Shown: in pieces, positions 13,327 to 20,752 of the stretch
How positions within the stretch are numbered: position 1 is the first letter of the stretch
How the letters are laid out: each line of letters opens with the position of its first letter
Virus record (IMG/VR): IMGVR_UViG_3300025687_000088
Coordinates: 1-43,636 of that record
Origin: a virus
Length of the DNA stretch: 43,636 bases
Reading direction: 5' to 3' (one strand)
Notes under the pieces: model-generated
The model's input: only the letters and a program-made list of their open reading frames with translations
The model's database searches: none
Told to the model about the DNA's origin: nothing
Program-made: the position numbers and the translations under genes

Positions 13327-13960
13327 AGTAGAAAAAATAGGTGACGCGACTTTATACCTGGGCGATTGCTTGGAGATATTGCCGACGCTAGACCCTGTGG
13401 ATGCGGTGGTGACTGACCCGCCTTATGGTATGAAGTTTCAGAGTACTTATAGGCATAAAAAACATTCAACAATTAAAAACGACGAGGGCACCACTCACTT
13501 AATTGAAGCCTGCGCTCTTGCTGCAAACCACAGCAAATATATTTTTTGCAGGTGGGACAACCTTGCCGAAGTGCCAAAACCCAAAAGCGTTATCACATGG
13601 GTCAAAAACAATTGGTCCATGGGTGATTTGGAGCATGAGCACGCAAGACAAACGGAAGTTGCTCTTTTCTATCCAGGGAAAAATCACGACTTCCCAGGTA
13701 AGCGTCCAACAGATGTGATAGACGCAAGAAAGATCGGAAACAGTGAGCACCCTACAGAAAAGCCGGTCTATTTAATTGAGCAAATTTTGGGGTGGACGCG
13801 AGGCGGCGTCCTTGATCCATTTATGGGCAGCGGCACAACAGGCGTTGCTTGCGCCAATCTAGGTCGAAAGTTCATCGGTATAGAACTAGAAGAAAAATAC
13901 TTTGATATAGCCTGTGAGCGAATAGAGGCGGCTTATGCTCAAGGCAGGTTGTTTAGTTAA
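13319..13960 (+). CDS. N4-cytosine/N6-adenine DNA methyltransferase (beta class)
   Basis: 213 aa. The catalytic motif IV DPPYG (33-37) comes before the AdoMet-binding motif FMGSGTT (168-174), the order of the beta class. HPTEKPVYLIEQIL and GIELEEKYFDIACERI are further family signatures. It methylates an amino group of A or C in an unknown sequence. It is the second methyltransferase of this operon, and may protect phage DNA or control expression. ATG at 13319 overlaps the preceding gene. Confidence 0.88.
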   Translation: MVRVEKIGDATLYLGDCLEILPTLDPVDAVVTDPPYGMKFQSTYRHKKHSTIKNDEGTTHLIEACALAANHSKYIFCRWDNLAEVPKPKSVITWVKNNWSMGDLEHEHARQTEVALFYPGKNHDFPGKRPTDVIDARKIGNSEHPTEKPVYLIEQILGWTRGGVLDPFMGSGTTGVACANLGRKFIGIELEEKYFDIACERIEAAYAQGRLFS

Positions 13961-14018
13961 CTATTGCAAAATGGCCGCTAGATAGGCATCATTGGTCAAT
14001 CTGTATAATTGACACTTG

Positions 14019-14040
14019 AAACCGCGAAAGCGGTTTTTTT
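14019..14040 (+). terminator. Rho-independent terminator of the early operon
   Basis: AAACCGC-GAAA-GCGG with a run of seven T: a GNRA-capped GC hairpin directly followed by T residues. It closes the long rightward early operon and separates it from the lysis genes. Confidence 0.9.
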
Positions 14041-14061
14041 ATGCCTGCATGGAAATTATGA

Positions 14062-14406
14062 ATGACCGAATCTATAACACACGAACAAATCATGGAGAGG
14101 GTTCAGGCGGTAGAAGGTCAAGTCAGGCTACTAGACAATAGCCAAACTGAGATGTGTACGCAGTTAAAGTTGGTTCGCCATGAAGCGCAAGAAGCGGTCC
14201 AAGGTGTAGCCAACAACAGAACACATTTTGACGAACAGTTAACAAAACTTAGGGATAAACAATCACAAACTCACATCATGCTAGAAAAGCATGTTGTTGA
14301 AGTGAACACCACACACAAAACGATTATCGGAATGGGCAAGGGCTTGATCGGTGTTGTAGGTTTCGGTGTAACGCTTTTAACGTTGTTAGAGTTGATTGGA
14401 AAGTGA
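14062..14406 (+). CDS. Coiled-coil protein with C-terminal membrane segment
   Basis: 114 aa. About 85 residues of heptad-like helix (RVQAVEGQVRLLDNSQTEMCTQLKLVRHE...) lead to one hydrophobic segment at the C-terminus (IIGMGKGLIGVVGFGVTLLTLLEL). This layout recalls XhlA-type accessory lysis proteins. First gene of the presumed lysis cassette; overlaps the next gene. Confidence 0.6.
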   Translation: MTESITHEQIMERVQAVEGQVRLLDNSQTEMCTQLKLVRHEAQEAVQGVANNRTHFDEQLTKLRDKQSQTHIMLEKHVVEVNTTHKTIIGMGKGLIGVVGFGVTLLTLLELIGK

Positions 14407-14714
14407 CGGTTAAAGCAAGAATTGTCGAAAAGTTCGAAACTTACCTGCTTTTATTGGTTAGTGTTGTTCTGGCACCAGCGGCCTTGATTGGCTTTTACGC
14501 GCACATGGATGCTAGGCACGATGAAAAAGGCTCTTCGCAAATCGCCACACAAAAGGCGCTAGACGAGATTAGAGCCGTAGAGATTAAAGAATTGAAGAGG
14601 GAAAAGCGGAAACTCGAAACATATTTAGAGTTAGCCCCCTCAGATACATATTATTTAAGCAGAAAAGCCGAGATTAGGGCTTTAGACGATGAGATTGCCG
14701 AGTTAGAGCGTTGA
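14403..14714 (+). CDS. Membrane-anchored coiled-coil protein (possible spanin-like)
   Basis: 103 aa, GTG start. One N-terminal membrane segment (TYLLLLVSVVLAPAALIGFYA, about 13-33) is followed by a charged coiled coil (EIKELKREKRKLETYLEL...EIRALDDEIAELER). This is the shape of an inner-membrane spanin such as Rz, but the coil is short and no partner lipoprotein gene is seen. Alternatively it pairs with the preceding coiled-coil protein. Confidence 0.5.
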   Translation: MTVKARIVEKFETYLLLLVSVVLAPAALIGFYAHMDARHDEKGSSQIATQKALDEIRAVEIKELKREKRKLETYLELAPSDTYYLSRKAEIRALDDEIAELER

Positions 14715-15100
14715 AATTAGAGCGTTTTGCCTACCTCCCGAACGGGACACTAGGCCGCATTATTCTAAGTGGCAAAGAGATATTCACATTAGAGCGTCCG
14801 TGGCTTGATAACACACCTTCTATCAGTTGTATTCCCGAAGGGGTATACAAGGTCAAGCCCGACGAGGAAGGCCGCTATACGGGCTATCCAGAACTTCAGG
14901 ACGTACCTGGACGCTCAGAGATCATTATTCATACTGCTAACCACGTCCATCAACTAGAGGGTTGTATTGCTCCTGGTTTCCAATGGTCAGTTAGCAATTT
15001 AACCCCAAGCGTATGGCAGTCCAAACTAGCGTTAGATTTAATCCGCGCAGTAGGTGAAGAATTTACGCTTGAGATAACGAGTATTAGCGCAAAGATTTAA
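14711..15100 (+). CDS. DUF5675 family protein
   Basis: 129 aa from a TTG overlapping the preceding stop; no ATG is available. The pattern TLERPWLDNTPSISCIPEGVYKVK...DVPGRSEIIIHTANHVHQLEGCIAPG matches DUF5675. The His and Cys in IIHTAN...GCI are reminiscent of L,D-transpeptidase-type active sites. In phages this family often sits with lysis genes and could act on peptidoglycan. No recognisable lysozyme, amidase or transglycosylase endolysin is present, so it is the best endolysin-like candidate here (inference). Confidence 0.75.
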   Translation: MKLERFAYLPNGTLGRIILSGKEIFTLERPWLDNTPSISCIPEGVYKVKPDEEGRYTGYPELQDVPGRSEIIIHTANHVHQLEGCIAPGFQWSVSNLTPSVWQSKLALDLIRAVGEEFTLEITSISAKI

Positions 15101-15103
15101 GAT

Positions 15104-15198
15104 CAACAAACCCGGCACACCAGCCACAAGGTTGATTCCCTTGCCCTGGTGAGCGTCAACCCCCCTCCCTCTCCCCTTTGACGCGGGCCGGGTTGTTG
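15104..15198 (+). ncRNA. Predicted three-way-junction RNA leader
   Basis: The closing helix is CAAC/GTTG plus AACCCGGC/GCCGGGTT (15104-15116 with 15187-15198, one bulged A). It encloses two hairpins: CACCAG/CTGGTG with inner CAAGG/CCTTG (15118-15151), and GCGTCAA/TTGACGC (15153-15184) with an 18-base loop made only of C and T. Linkers are 1, 1 and 2 bases. The helix ends four bases before the AGGAG of the small membrane gene. The C/T loop holds CTCC, able to pair with that GGAG. It could be a cis-regulatory RNA or a complex terminator. Confidence 0.55.
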
Positions 15199-15211
15199 TT
15201 TAGGAGTTCCA

Positions 15212-15355
15212 ATGGAAGAAATGAAACGCAAATTCATGCGAGTTCTGCGATGGGCAACCGCAATATTGCAGTTAGGCTGGCAAGAGGCCGCGCAATGGCT
15301 GCGTGAATACTGGTTTGCATTACTGATCGGCGTGGTTGTGGGCATATTGCTTTGA
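15212..15355 (+). CDS. Small membrane protein (47 aa)
   Basis: ATG 15212 with AGGAG 6 bases upstream. The first ~30 residues form an amphipathic basic helix (MKRKFMRVLRWATAILQLGWQEAAQWLR). They are followed by one membrane segment at the C-terminus (WFALLIGVVVGILL). The stop overlaps the TTG start of the holin-like gene. Size, topology and place fit a small holin, antiholin or lysis regulator, with the structured RNA just upstream controlling it. Confidence 0.6.
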   Translation: MEEMKRKFMRVLRWATAILQLGWQEAAQWLREYWFALLIGVVVGILL

Positions 15356-15726
15356 ATTGGTTTACGGCGTTATTTACGCCCAAGACGATAGCGGAAACCG
15401 CTAAGAGCGCGGTTAAAGGCTTAGATTCAATTGTCTACACTGACCAAGAGAAGGCGGAAAAAACCCAGGCGGCGCAGGCTTTGTATGCTGATTTGTGGAA
15501 GGCTGCTACACCAAGCGCAATTTCACGGCGAATAATTGCTGCTGTGATGGTTAGTGTGTGGGCGTTTCTTATTTTACTTGGTTCGCTGGTTTACAAGTTT
15601 GACCAAGCGTGGTCGGAGTTCATTTTCCGTGTTTTGGGCGAGGTTGTTTTGCAGCCGGTCAATATTATTGTTGGGTTCTACTTCCTGTCCCAAGTGGTGA
15701 CTAAATACAATGAAAGCAGGAAATAA
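15352..15726 (+). CDS. Holin-like membrane protein
   Basis: 124 aa, TTG start overlapping the previous stop. A soluble N-terminal part (LFTPKTIAETAKSAVKGLDSIVYTDQEKAEKTQAAQALYADLW) precedes two hydrophobic segments, IIAAVMVSVWAFLILLGSLVY (about 62-82) and VLQPVNIIVGFYFLSQVV (about 99-116). It then has a short charged end. The layout matches the holin-type membrane proteins of marine phages and gene transfer agents. Probably forms the inner-membrane lesion at lysis. Confidence 0.6.
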   Translation: MNWFTALFTPKTIAETAKSAVKGLDSIVYTDQEKAEKTQAAQALYADLWKAATPSAISRRIIAAVMVSVWAFLILLGSLVYKFDQAWSEFIFRVLGEVVLQPVNIIVGFYFLSQVVTKYNESRK

Positions 15727-16952
15727 TGTCCGAGATTAAAAAATATTACGAAATTACGGACATTAAAACCCCCGGCTATTACCAGGCTTTTTACAACGGG
15801 CAAAAAATCAATCGCGATGGGCATAGCGGGAATCATCGAAATATCCATGAGTGTGAGCAAACAATATTTTGGCATTTGCAAAACGCAGATGTACCGGAAG
15901 GAAAGGTTAGTTATGAAATTCGCAAGCCGAGCACTATTTTGGAGGCTGATGTGAGTTTAATAATATTGGGTGGGGGTGTTGGCGGAGGTTCTACGGTTAC
16001 AGAAACGGCAGTGACCGGTAAACTGGCGTGGGGCGATGTAGGTCACACTGGGGTGCTCACTGCGTTTACGGGAAGCGGCCTTCTTACCACTCCAGGGATA
16101 ACGTATACAGATTTGGATTTTTCGGGCAGGAAGATACTGAGGGCGAACAATCTCACATTCAGAAATTGTCGCTTTACTGATACCGCTGTTAGTGGGTCAT
16201 CGTACCTAATTGATGGCAATTCGTTCTCCTACGGCTTTGACGGTCCCTTTTTATTCGAGGACTGTACGTTCCTTGGTGCAGATAAGCAGATTTTAATGGG
16301 CGGAAATGTCGATGTCACGTTCAGGCGTTGCCAATTCCGCGACCCCTACGCTGATTTGCTACGGCCTTATGGCGGGACTTGGTTGTTTGAGGATTGTTTC
16401 TTTGGTCCGCACGGGGTGACTGGGACAAGCTCTCACGCTGATTCAACACAGGTAATTGGCGCCCCGGATATGTCATTCACTCGATGTACATGGGATTGCC
16501 CTTCTCCTACGCATGGCGAGCCAGTCGAGACAGGCTTCCCGATAGCTGACTCTTGGAGCGGCAGGAATTACAAAGGCGATATTGGACAGTTCTGGGATGA
16601 AGGAGGCGGTACAGGGGTTTACACAGACTGCCATTTCGTGCGAGCAACATCCACAGCTATTCAAATTGGTCGTGGGACAGCGGATGGCTCCCCTCAAACC
16701 GCATCTTTAACCCTTTCCGGGTGTCGTTTTTATCTGGGCATCATAAATATCATTACAGATAACAGCAACGAGTACAAAATTGGGTCTTCCGCGTTCCCGC
16801 ATTCAGACGGAATTTTTCATGGAAACATCACAGACAACGGCGGTAATCAGTGGGCCGAAACAGGCACCACGACAGGTGGAGACGCGGTAACTGCTGGACA
16901 GAGCATCACGTTCACTTATTCGCCCGGAGGAGGAGGGGGTGTCTCATATTAA
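15726..16952 (+). CDS. Right-handed beta-helix virion protein
   Basis: 408 aa. The N-terminal ~80 residues form a distinct domain (EIKKYYEITDIKTPGYYQAFYNGQ). A Gly-rich linker (GGGVGGG) is followed by repeating rungs of the type LTFRNCRFTD, FLFEDCTFLG, VTFRRCQFRD, WLFEDCFFGP, MSFTRCTWDC and LTLSGCRFYL, each ~25 residues with a conserved Cys. This is a parallel beta-helix with a cysteine ladder. It ends in a Gly run. Likely a receptor-binding or glycan-active structural protein, distinct from the two tailspikes. Confidence 0.7.
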   Translation: MSEIKKYYEITDIKTPGYYQAFYNGQKINRDGHSGNHRNIHECEQTIFWHLQNADVPEGKVSYEIRKPSTILEADVSLIILGGGVGGGSTVTETAVTGKLAWGDVGHTGVLTAFTGSGLLTTPGITYTDLDFSGRKILRANNLTFRNCRFTDTAVSGSSYLIDGNSFSYGFDGPFLFEDCTFLGADKQILMGGNVDVTFRRCQFRDPYADLLRPYGGTWLFEDCFFGPHGVTGTSSHADSTQVIGAPDMSFTRCTWDCPSPTHGEPVETGFPIADSWSGRNYKGDIGQFWDEGGGTGVYTDCHFVRATSTAIQIGRGTADGSPQTASLTLSGCRFYLGIINIITDNSNEYKIGSSAFPHSDGIFHGNITDNGGNQWAETGTTTGGDAVTAGQSITFTYSPGGGGGVSY

Positions 16953-16971
16953 ATTTTCAACGGGTCCATAT

Positions 16972-17052
16972 ATGACTCCTCAGAATTTTATGCTACTTGG
17001 AATAGCTATAAGACTTGTTCTGAAACAGCAAGTTGCTCTGGAATGTAAATGA
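16972..17052 (+). CDS. Possible small hydrophobic peptide (26 aa)
   Basis: ATG 16972 to a stop overlapping the next start (ATGA). MTPQNFMLLGIAIRLVLKQQ has a short hydrophobic helix. No clear ribosome site, so it is uncertain. Confidence 0.3.
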   Translation: MTPQNFMLLGIAIRLVLKQQVALECK

Positions 17053-17804
17053 CGATTACTTGGCGCACACCTACTACCGACGCAAACACAACAACCGGAG
17101 ACCCGGTTGTATTAAACAAGCCGACTGGCCTCGCTAACGGCGACATTATGTATGCTTGTATTGCGACCAGAGACACGAATGGTGTCTCCACTTCAACTCC
17201 TGTATGGAGTAAGCCAGGAGCAGAATGGGTAGAAATTTATACTAGCAACGGTAGTACCGATTCGGGACATTTGGCCGTTTTTCGGAAGGTAGTCACGGAT
17301 GCGGTGTCGGAGCCAGCAAGCTACTCTTTTGATATGACAGAATTAAACCCTAATATCTCTGGTGCAATTTTGACCTCCGTTGGGGCGGATACAACAACAC
17401 CGGAGGATGGGGTTACACCCTTGGGAAATGCAGGCACCAGTTCGACGGCTACTTTCCTTGGCGTCACAACTAACACAGATGGTTCGCATTTGCTTGCGGT
17501 GTTGAACTACCGCAGGGACGTAGCCATTACATTTAACGACTCAATAACTGAGTTGTCAGAGAATGCAACGAGTGTCGGAGACATTGCCGATGAATGCGAC
17601 CTCGCAACTGGTTACTTGGAAGTGGCTAGCGCCGGGGCTACCGGCGATAAAACGGCAAGTTCCAGCGAATCTAGAAGTTGGAGAACAGTTGTTCTCGCTA
17701 TAAAGCCCGCCGGTGGCGGCACAACACAAGTCAGAACTATGCAGGACTTAAGTGGTGGTTTTGGACCCCACAAATCGCAACAACTTAATGGTATTTTACA
17801 ATGA
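17049..17804 (+). CDS. Beta-sandwich structural protein (251 aa)
   Basis: Thr/Ser/Gly-rich, strand-rich protein with phrases such as NGDIMYACIATRD, WVEIYTSNGSTDSGHLAVFRKVV and SWRTVVLAIKPAGGG, resembling phage virion or fibre-associated beta-sandwich proteins. The C-terminal ~25 residues (GGGTTQVRTMQDLSGGF...) look like a linker. Lies in a run of adhesion-type genes. No enzymatic motif. Confidence 0.6.
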   Translation: MTITWRTPTTDANTTTGDPVVLNKPTGLANGDIMYACIATRDTNGVSTSTPVWSKPGAEWVEIYTSNGSTDSGHLAVFRKVVTDAVSEPASYSFDMTELNPNISGAILTSVGADTTTPEDGVTPLGNAGTSSTATFLGVTTNTDGSHLLAVLNYRRDVAITFNDSITELSENATSVGDIADECDLATGYLEVASAGATGDKTASSSESRSWRTVVLAIKPAGGGTTQVRTMQDLSGGFGPHKSQQLNGILQ

Positions 17805-18619
17805 GAATAGCGTCAGGCGTTACAGACCAGTACGTTTACTTTGTGGCGGTTGATGCCACGGATTTCACAACAAGGGAAACGGGTTTATCTTCGTTTACCG
17901 TTTATCGCTCGCGTGATGGTGGTGCGGCGGCGGCAATGACCACTCCAACTATCAATGAAACAGACGCGACTAATATGCCTGGTGTATATGAATTGTTGCT
18001 GGATGAGGATATGACGATTGGTTCCGGCAATCTGACTGAAGCCATTACATATCACATAACCCATGCGGGTATGGCTCCAGTGACAAAAGAAATTGAGTTG
18101 TTTGCCCCCGCGAATTACACGATTGGTACGGTTACGACTTTAACCGGACACACAGCGCAAACGGGTGACAGTTTTGCTCGTATAGGCGCGGCTGGCGCTG
18201 GTCTGACTGCGTTGGCTACTCAAGCCAGCGTGAATACGGTGGACACAAATGTAGATGCGATTCTGGTAGATACAGGAACGACTATTCCTGCTTTGCTTGG
18301 TACGCCTACAACCAGCATTGCGGCTGATATAGCGGCAATAGCGCCAGAACCTCAAAAGAACGTGGCGCTCGCTGATATTCCTGTATACATGGTTGATTCT
18401 ACTGACCACGCCACGCCTGAAACGGGTTTAACGCTTACCGTAGAAAGATCTATTGACGGTGGGGCGTTTGCTTCAGGTACAGGTACGGCGGCAGAAATAG
18501 GCAACGGTTTATACCAGTATGACGCAAGCCAAGCGGACATGAACGGAAATGTGATTATATTTAAGTTCACCGCGACGGGTGCTGATCCTTATCTGCTAAG
18601 TATTTCAACCAGGGCATAG
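17801..18619 (+). CDS. Structural protein with duplicated Ig-like domain (272 aa)
   Basis: Two similar beta domains: residues ~10-100 (YVYFVAVDATDFTTRETGLSSFTVYRSRDGG...MPGVYELLLDED) and ~195-272 (IPVYMVDSTDHATPETGLTLTVERSIDGG...GNGLYQYDASQAD). They are separated by an Ala/Thr-rich helical spacer (TGDSFARIGAAGAGLTAL) seen in many tailed-phage structural proteins. An internal duplication is clear. Likely a virion surface or tail-associated protein. Confidence 0.6.
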   Translation: MRIASGVTDQYVYFVAVDATDFTTRETGLSSFTVYRSRDGGAAAAMTTPTINETDATNMPGVYELLLDEDMTIGSGNLTEAITYHITHAGMAPVTKEIELFAPANYTIGTVTTLTGHTAQTGDSFARIGAAGAGLTALATQASVNTVDTNVDAILVDTGTTIPALLGTPTTSIAADIAAIAPEPQKNVALADIPVYMVDSTDHATPETGLTLTVERSIDGGAFASGTGTAAEIGNGLYQYDASQADMNGNVIIFKFTATGADPYLLSISTRA

Positions 18620-19702
18620 ATGTTGGCTTTTCAAATACCGCGAGGTGGTTTAACAGACTACACCAATCGGTTTGCGCGTATCAGCAAAAACGTGGCCGGT
18701 ATGTCTGTTGGTGCTCCGTCTATTGTTTCTGTGGCAATAGGCACAAACGGCACTGACCTCACGATCAATTTTAATCAGTCTGTTACGGCGACGATTAACA
18801 CAGGGTTTACCCTTACAGGTTTGACCGGCGGTGTGACTACGCTTGCGTATTCAAGCGGCTCTCCTGGCACTTCACTTGTTTACACGATTAGCCGGACTGT
18901 TGAAGGCACAGAGACAAGTGGTGTTTTAGGTTACACGCAACCTGGGAACGGGATTGAGGCAACTGTAGGTGGTGAGGATTTACCTTCATTCAGCGGACAG
19001 AATGTAACAAACAATTCGACTCAGGACGCTACGCTACCTGTTCTTCTCACAGCAACACTAGCGACAAATGGCACAAGTCTCACACTGGCTTTTACTGAGA
19101 CTGTCAATGTGGGCGTTGGCGGCAACGGTGGCTTTGCTGTGACCCCTTCGGGTGGCGCGGCGACTGTTTCATATGCAAGCGGTGCTGGATCAAGTTCGCT
19201 AGTCTATACAGTCAGCAGGACTATCGAGGCGGGTGAAACTCTTACACTAGACTACACGCAGCCTGGGAATGGTATAGAAGATGATGCTGGTAATGATCTG
19301 GCGACATTTTCTAGTGTGGAGGTTACTAATGATTCAACCCAAGACGTAACCGCGCCAACATTATCTAGCGCGACTGTCAGCGGGGCAGGAACGACTTTAA
19401 CACTAGCATTTAGTGAAGCGGTCACGTTTGGCGCTGGTGGTAACGGTGGATTTGTTGCCACAATGAGCGGCGGGGCTTCGGCTTTAACTTACTCAAGCGG
19501 CGATGGCACTGCTACATTGATCTACGGGTTTGCTAGGACAATTGCCGCAGATGAAACGGGAACTCTAGCCTATACACAACCTACTAATGGGGTTGAAGAC
19601 GCGGCGGGTAATGATCTAGTGACCTTTAGCGGTACAACAGTCTTTAATACCTCTTTAGTCGCGCAGCAAAAAATAGCACTTAAAATAGCAATAGGATTAT
19701 AA
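18620..19702 (+). CDS. Protein with three tandem bacterial Ig-like repeats (360 aa)
   Basis: After ~35 residues the protein consists of three ~100-residue repeats. Each contains a LTLAFSEAV-like strand, an LTYSSGDGT-like turn, an ARTIAADET-like strand, LAYTQPTNGVEDAAGNDL and a final T/S-rich linker. This is the SwmB/Big-type Ig repeat found in surface adhesins. Likely binds the cell surface or decorates the virion. Repeats 2 and 3 are most alike. Ends with a short Lys/Ile-rich tail. Confidence 0.7.
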   Translation: MLAFQIPRGGLTDYTNRFARISKNVAGMSVGAPSIVSVAIGTNGTDLTINFNQSVTATINTGFTLTGLTGGVTTLAYSSGSPGTSLVYTISRTVEGTETSGVLGYTQPGNGIEATVGGEDLPSFSGQNVTNNSTQDATLPVLLTATLATNGTSLTLAFTETVNVGVGGNGGFAVTPSGGAATVSYASGAGSSSLVYTVSRTIEAGETLTLDYTQPGNGIEDDAGNDLATFSSVEVTNDSTQDVTAPTLSSATVSGAGTTLTLAFSEAVTFGAGGNGGFVATMSGGASALTYSSGDGTATLIYGFARTIAADETGTLAYTQPTNGVEDAAGNDLVTFSGTTVFNTSLVAQQKIALKIAIGL

Positions 19703-19945
19703 ATGGCTTTTGATATAACAAGACCGGCAGAAGGTGTTGAGGCGGTTACACCGAGTGACGCAACAAACTTAACGAACAATGCTCGCGGTTTATATGTTGG
19801 CGTGACTGGCAATGTTTCTGTTGTGACAATTACAGGCGACACGGCTGTTTTTGTTGGTGTTCCTGCGGGGTCGATTATCCCGCTAAGGATCAAGAGAGTT
19901 AACAGCACAAGCACGACTGCAACGGACATGGTTGCCTTGTATTGA
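19703..19945 (+). CDS. Small virion-type protein (80 aa)
   Basis: The sequence DITRPAEGVEAVTPSDATNL...ARGLYVGVTGNVSVVTITGDTAVFVGVPAGSIIPLRIKRVNSTSTTATDMVALY matches the small beta-rich minor structural proteins carried by many tailed phages (spike or decoration type). The stop overlaps the next ATG. Confidence 0.65.
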   Translation: MAFDITRPAEGVEAVTPSDATNLTNNARGLYVGVTGNVSVVTITGDTAVFVGVPAGSIIPLRIKRVNSTSTTATDMVALY

Positions 19946-20280
19946 TGGCGGACAATACCTGGAATGGTGCAGCCTGGACGGGTGACAGTGTACCTAGTAA
20001 CACAGTAACAGCGGCGGAAGCGCCGACTAACACTGACGCGGTAGAGGAAGGGAGCAATTACCTTATCTGTGACCGCTCTGGCTTTCGTGTACGCGTTTCT
20101 GAAGGTTTAGTAGATACCTGGGACGGGTTGAAGGTAAGACGCCAGGATTGGGAACCTAGACACCCACAGGACTTTGTAAGATCGGTTCCAGAATCATCTA
20201 GCGGAAGTATGCGGCCTGAACAAACAGACCGCTTTATAACCGACGAATACCCGAATGGAGTTACAAGTTCCGATTTATAA
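19945..20280 (+). CDS. Structural-region protein (111 aa)
   Basis: Starts at ATG 19945 (overlapping the previous stop; a TTG one codon earlier is less likely). The C-terminal half QDWEPRHPQDFVRSVPESSSGSMRPEQTDRFI resembles small proteins found next to the decoration-type gene in other phages. The 3' end overlaps the convergent HTH gene by 20 bases. Confidence 0.6.
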   Translation: MADNTWNGAAWTGDSVPSNTVTAAEAPTNTDAVEEGSNYLICDRSGFRVRVSEGLVDTWDGLKVRRQDWEPRHPQDFVRSVPESSSGSMRPEQTDRFITDEYPNGVTSSDL

Positions 20281-20491
20281 ATTCGTCATGGGTCCATGCG
20301 ACTTCTGGCAAGTCAATTGTCTTAACTCGCAAGGTATGCCAAGCGGTATAAGGTATGACTTGTTTTCCGCTCATCCAGTGTCGGACAGTAGAGCTTGAGA
20401 CTTTTAGCATATCGCTAATATCTCTCGAACTAAGGGCGCGGGACTGAATATAGTCCTTTAAGTCTTGGGCTTCAGGTGGGTATTTATCCAT
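20261..20491 (-). CDS. HTH transcriptional regulator (76 aa)
   Basis: LSSRDISDMLKVSSSTVRHWMSGKQVIPYTAWHTLRVKT is a Cro/CI-type helix-turn-helix (helix 2 RDISDMLKV, recognition helix STVRHWMSG). It lies at the distal end of the minus-strand operon. It may bind one of the operator types seen at 5.8, 7.25 or 22.5 kb. No repressor C-terminal domain or integrase gene is seen. Confidence 0.72.
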   Translation of the reverse strand: MDKYPPEAQDLKDYIQSRALSSRDISDMLKVSSSTVRHWMSGKQVIPYTAWHTLRVKTIDLPEVAWTHDEFINRNL

Positions 20492-20583
20492 TTTTGTGCT
20501 TTCTCTCTGGCTTGTTTGTGATTCTTGGTTTCGACTAAAAACCAGCCTGTTAGGTAGGATAGATTAGTTTTCTTGGGCTTCAT
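20458..20583 (-). CDS. Small basic protein (41 aa)
   Basis: ATG 20583 lies inside the end of the 62-aa gene and the stop lies inside the start of the HTH gene. The sequence (SYLTGWFLVETKNHKQAREKAQKWINTHLKPK) has good amino-acid composition for a folded small protein and fills the gap between two genes. The ribosome site is weak. Confidence 0.45.
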   Translation of the reverse strand: MKPKKTNLSYLTGWFLVETKNHKQAREKAQKWINTHLKPKT

Positions 20584-20752
20584 CTGGTGTTAACCCATCT
20601 AGGTTTACAGGTATAAGTAAATTAAATTGTTGTTCTGGTGTTAACCCATCGGAAGATGTTTCCCATTCTTCCATATCGGCGCGCCAGTTCTCGATGGTGT
20701 CGATTGATCCACCAAGGCTCATTAGGTGGTATTGGCTTTCTATGTTGACCAT
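20564..20752 (-). CDS. Hypothetical acidic protein with internal repeat (62 aa)
   Basis: Two copies of DGLTP(E/D) lie 17 residues apart at the C-terminus, encoded by a 17-base direct repeat. Acidic, no known family. The start follows AAGGAGCAGCATA, a ribosome-site module shared with the gene starting at 21033. Confidence 0.55.
   Translation of the reverse strand: MVNIESQYHLMSLGGSIDTIENWRADMEEWETSSDGLTPEQQFNLLIPVNLDGLTPDEAQEN

Noticed and set aside
14004-14009. TATAAT as a late promoter before the lysis genes
   Set aside because: No -35 box at the right distance, and a transcript starting there would enter the terminator at 14019 at once.
15104-15198. A phi29-type packaging RNA
   Set aside because: It has a three-way junction of similar size, but the packaging genes here are of the P22/headful type, the element is not next to terminase genes, and no matching interlocking loops were found.
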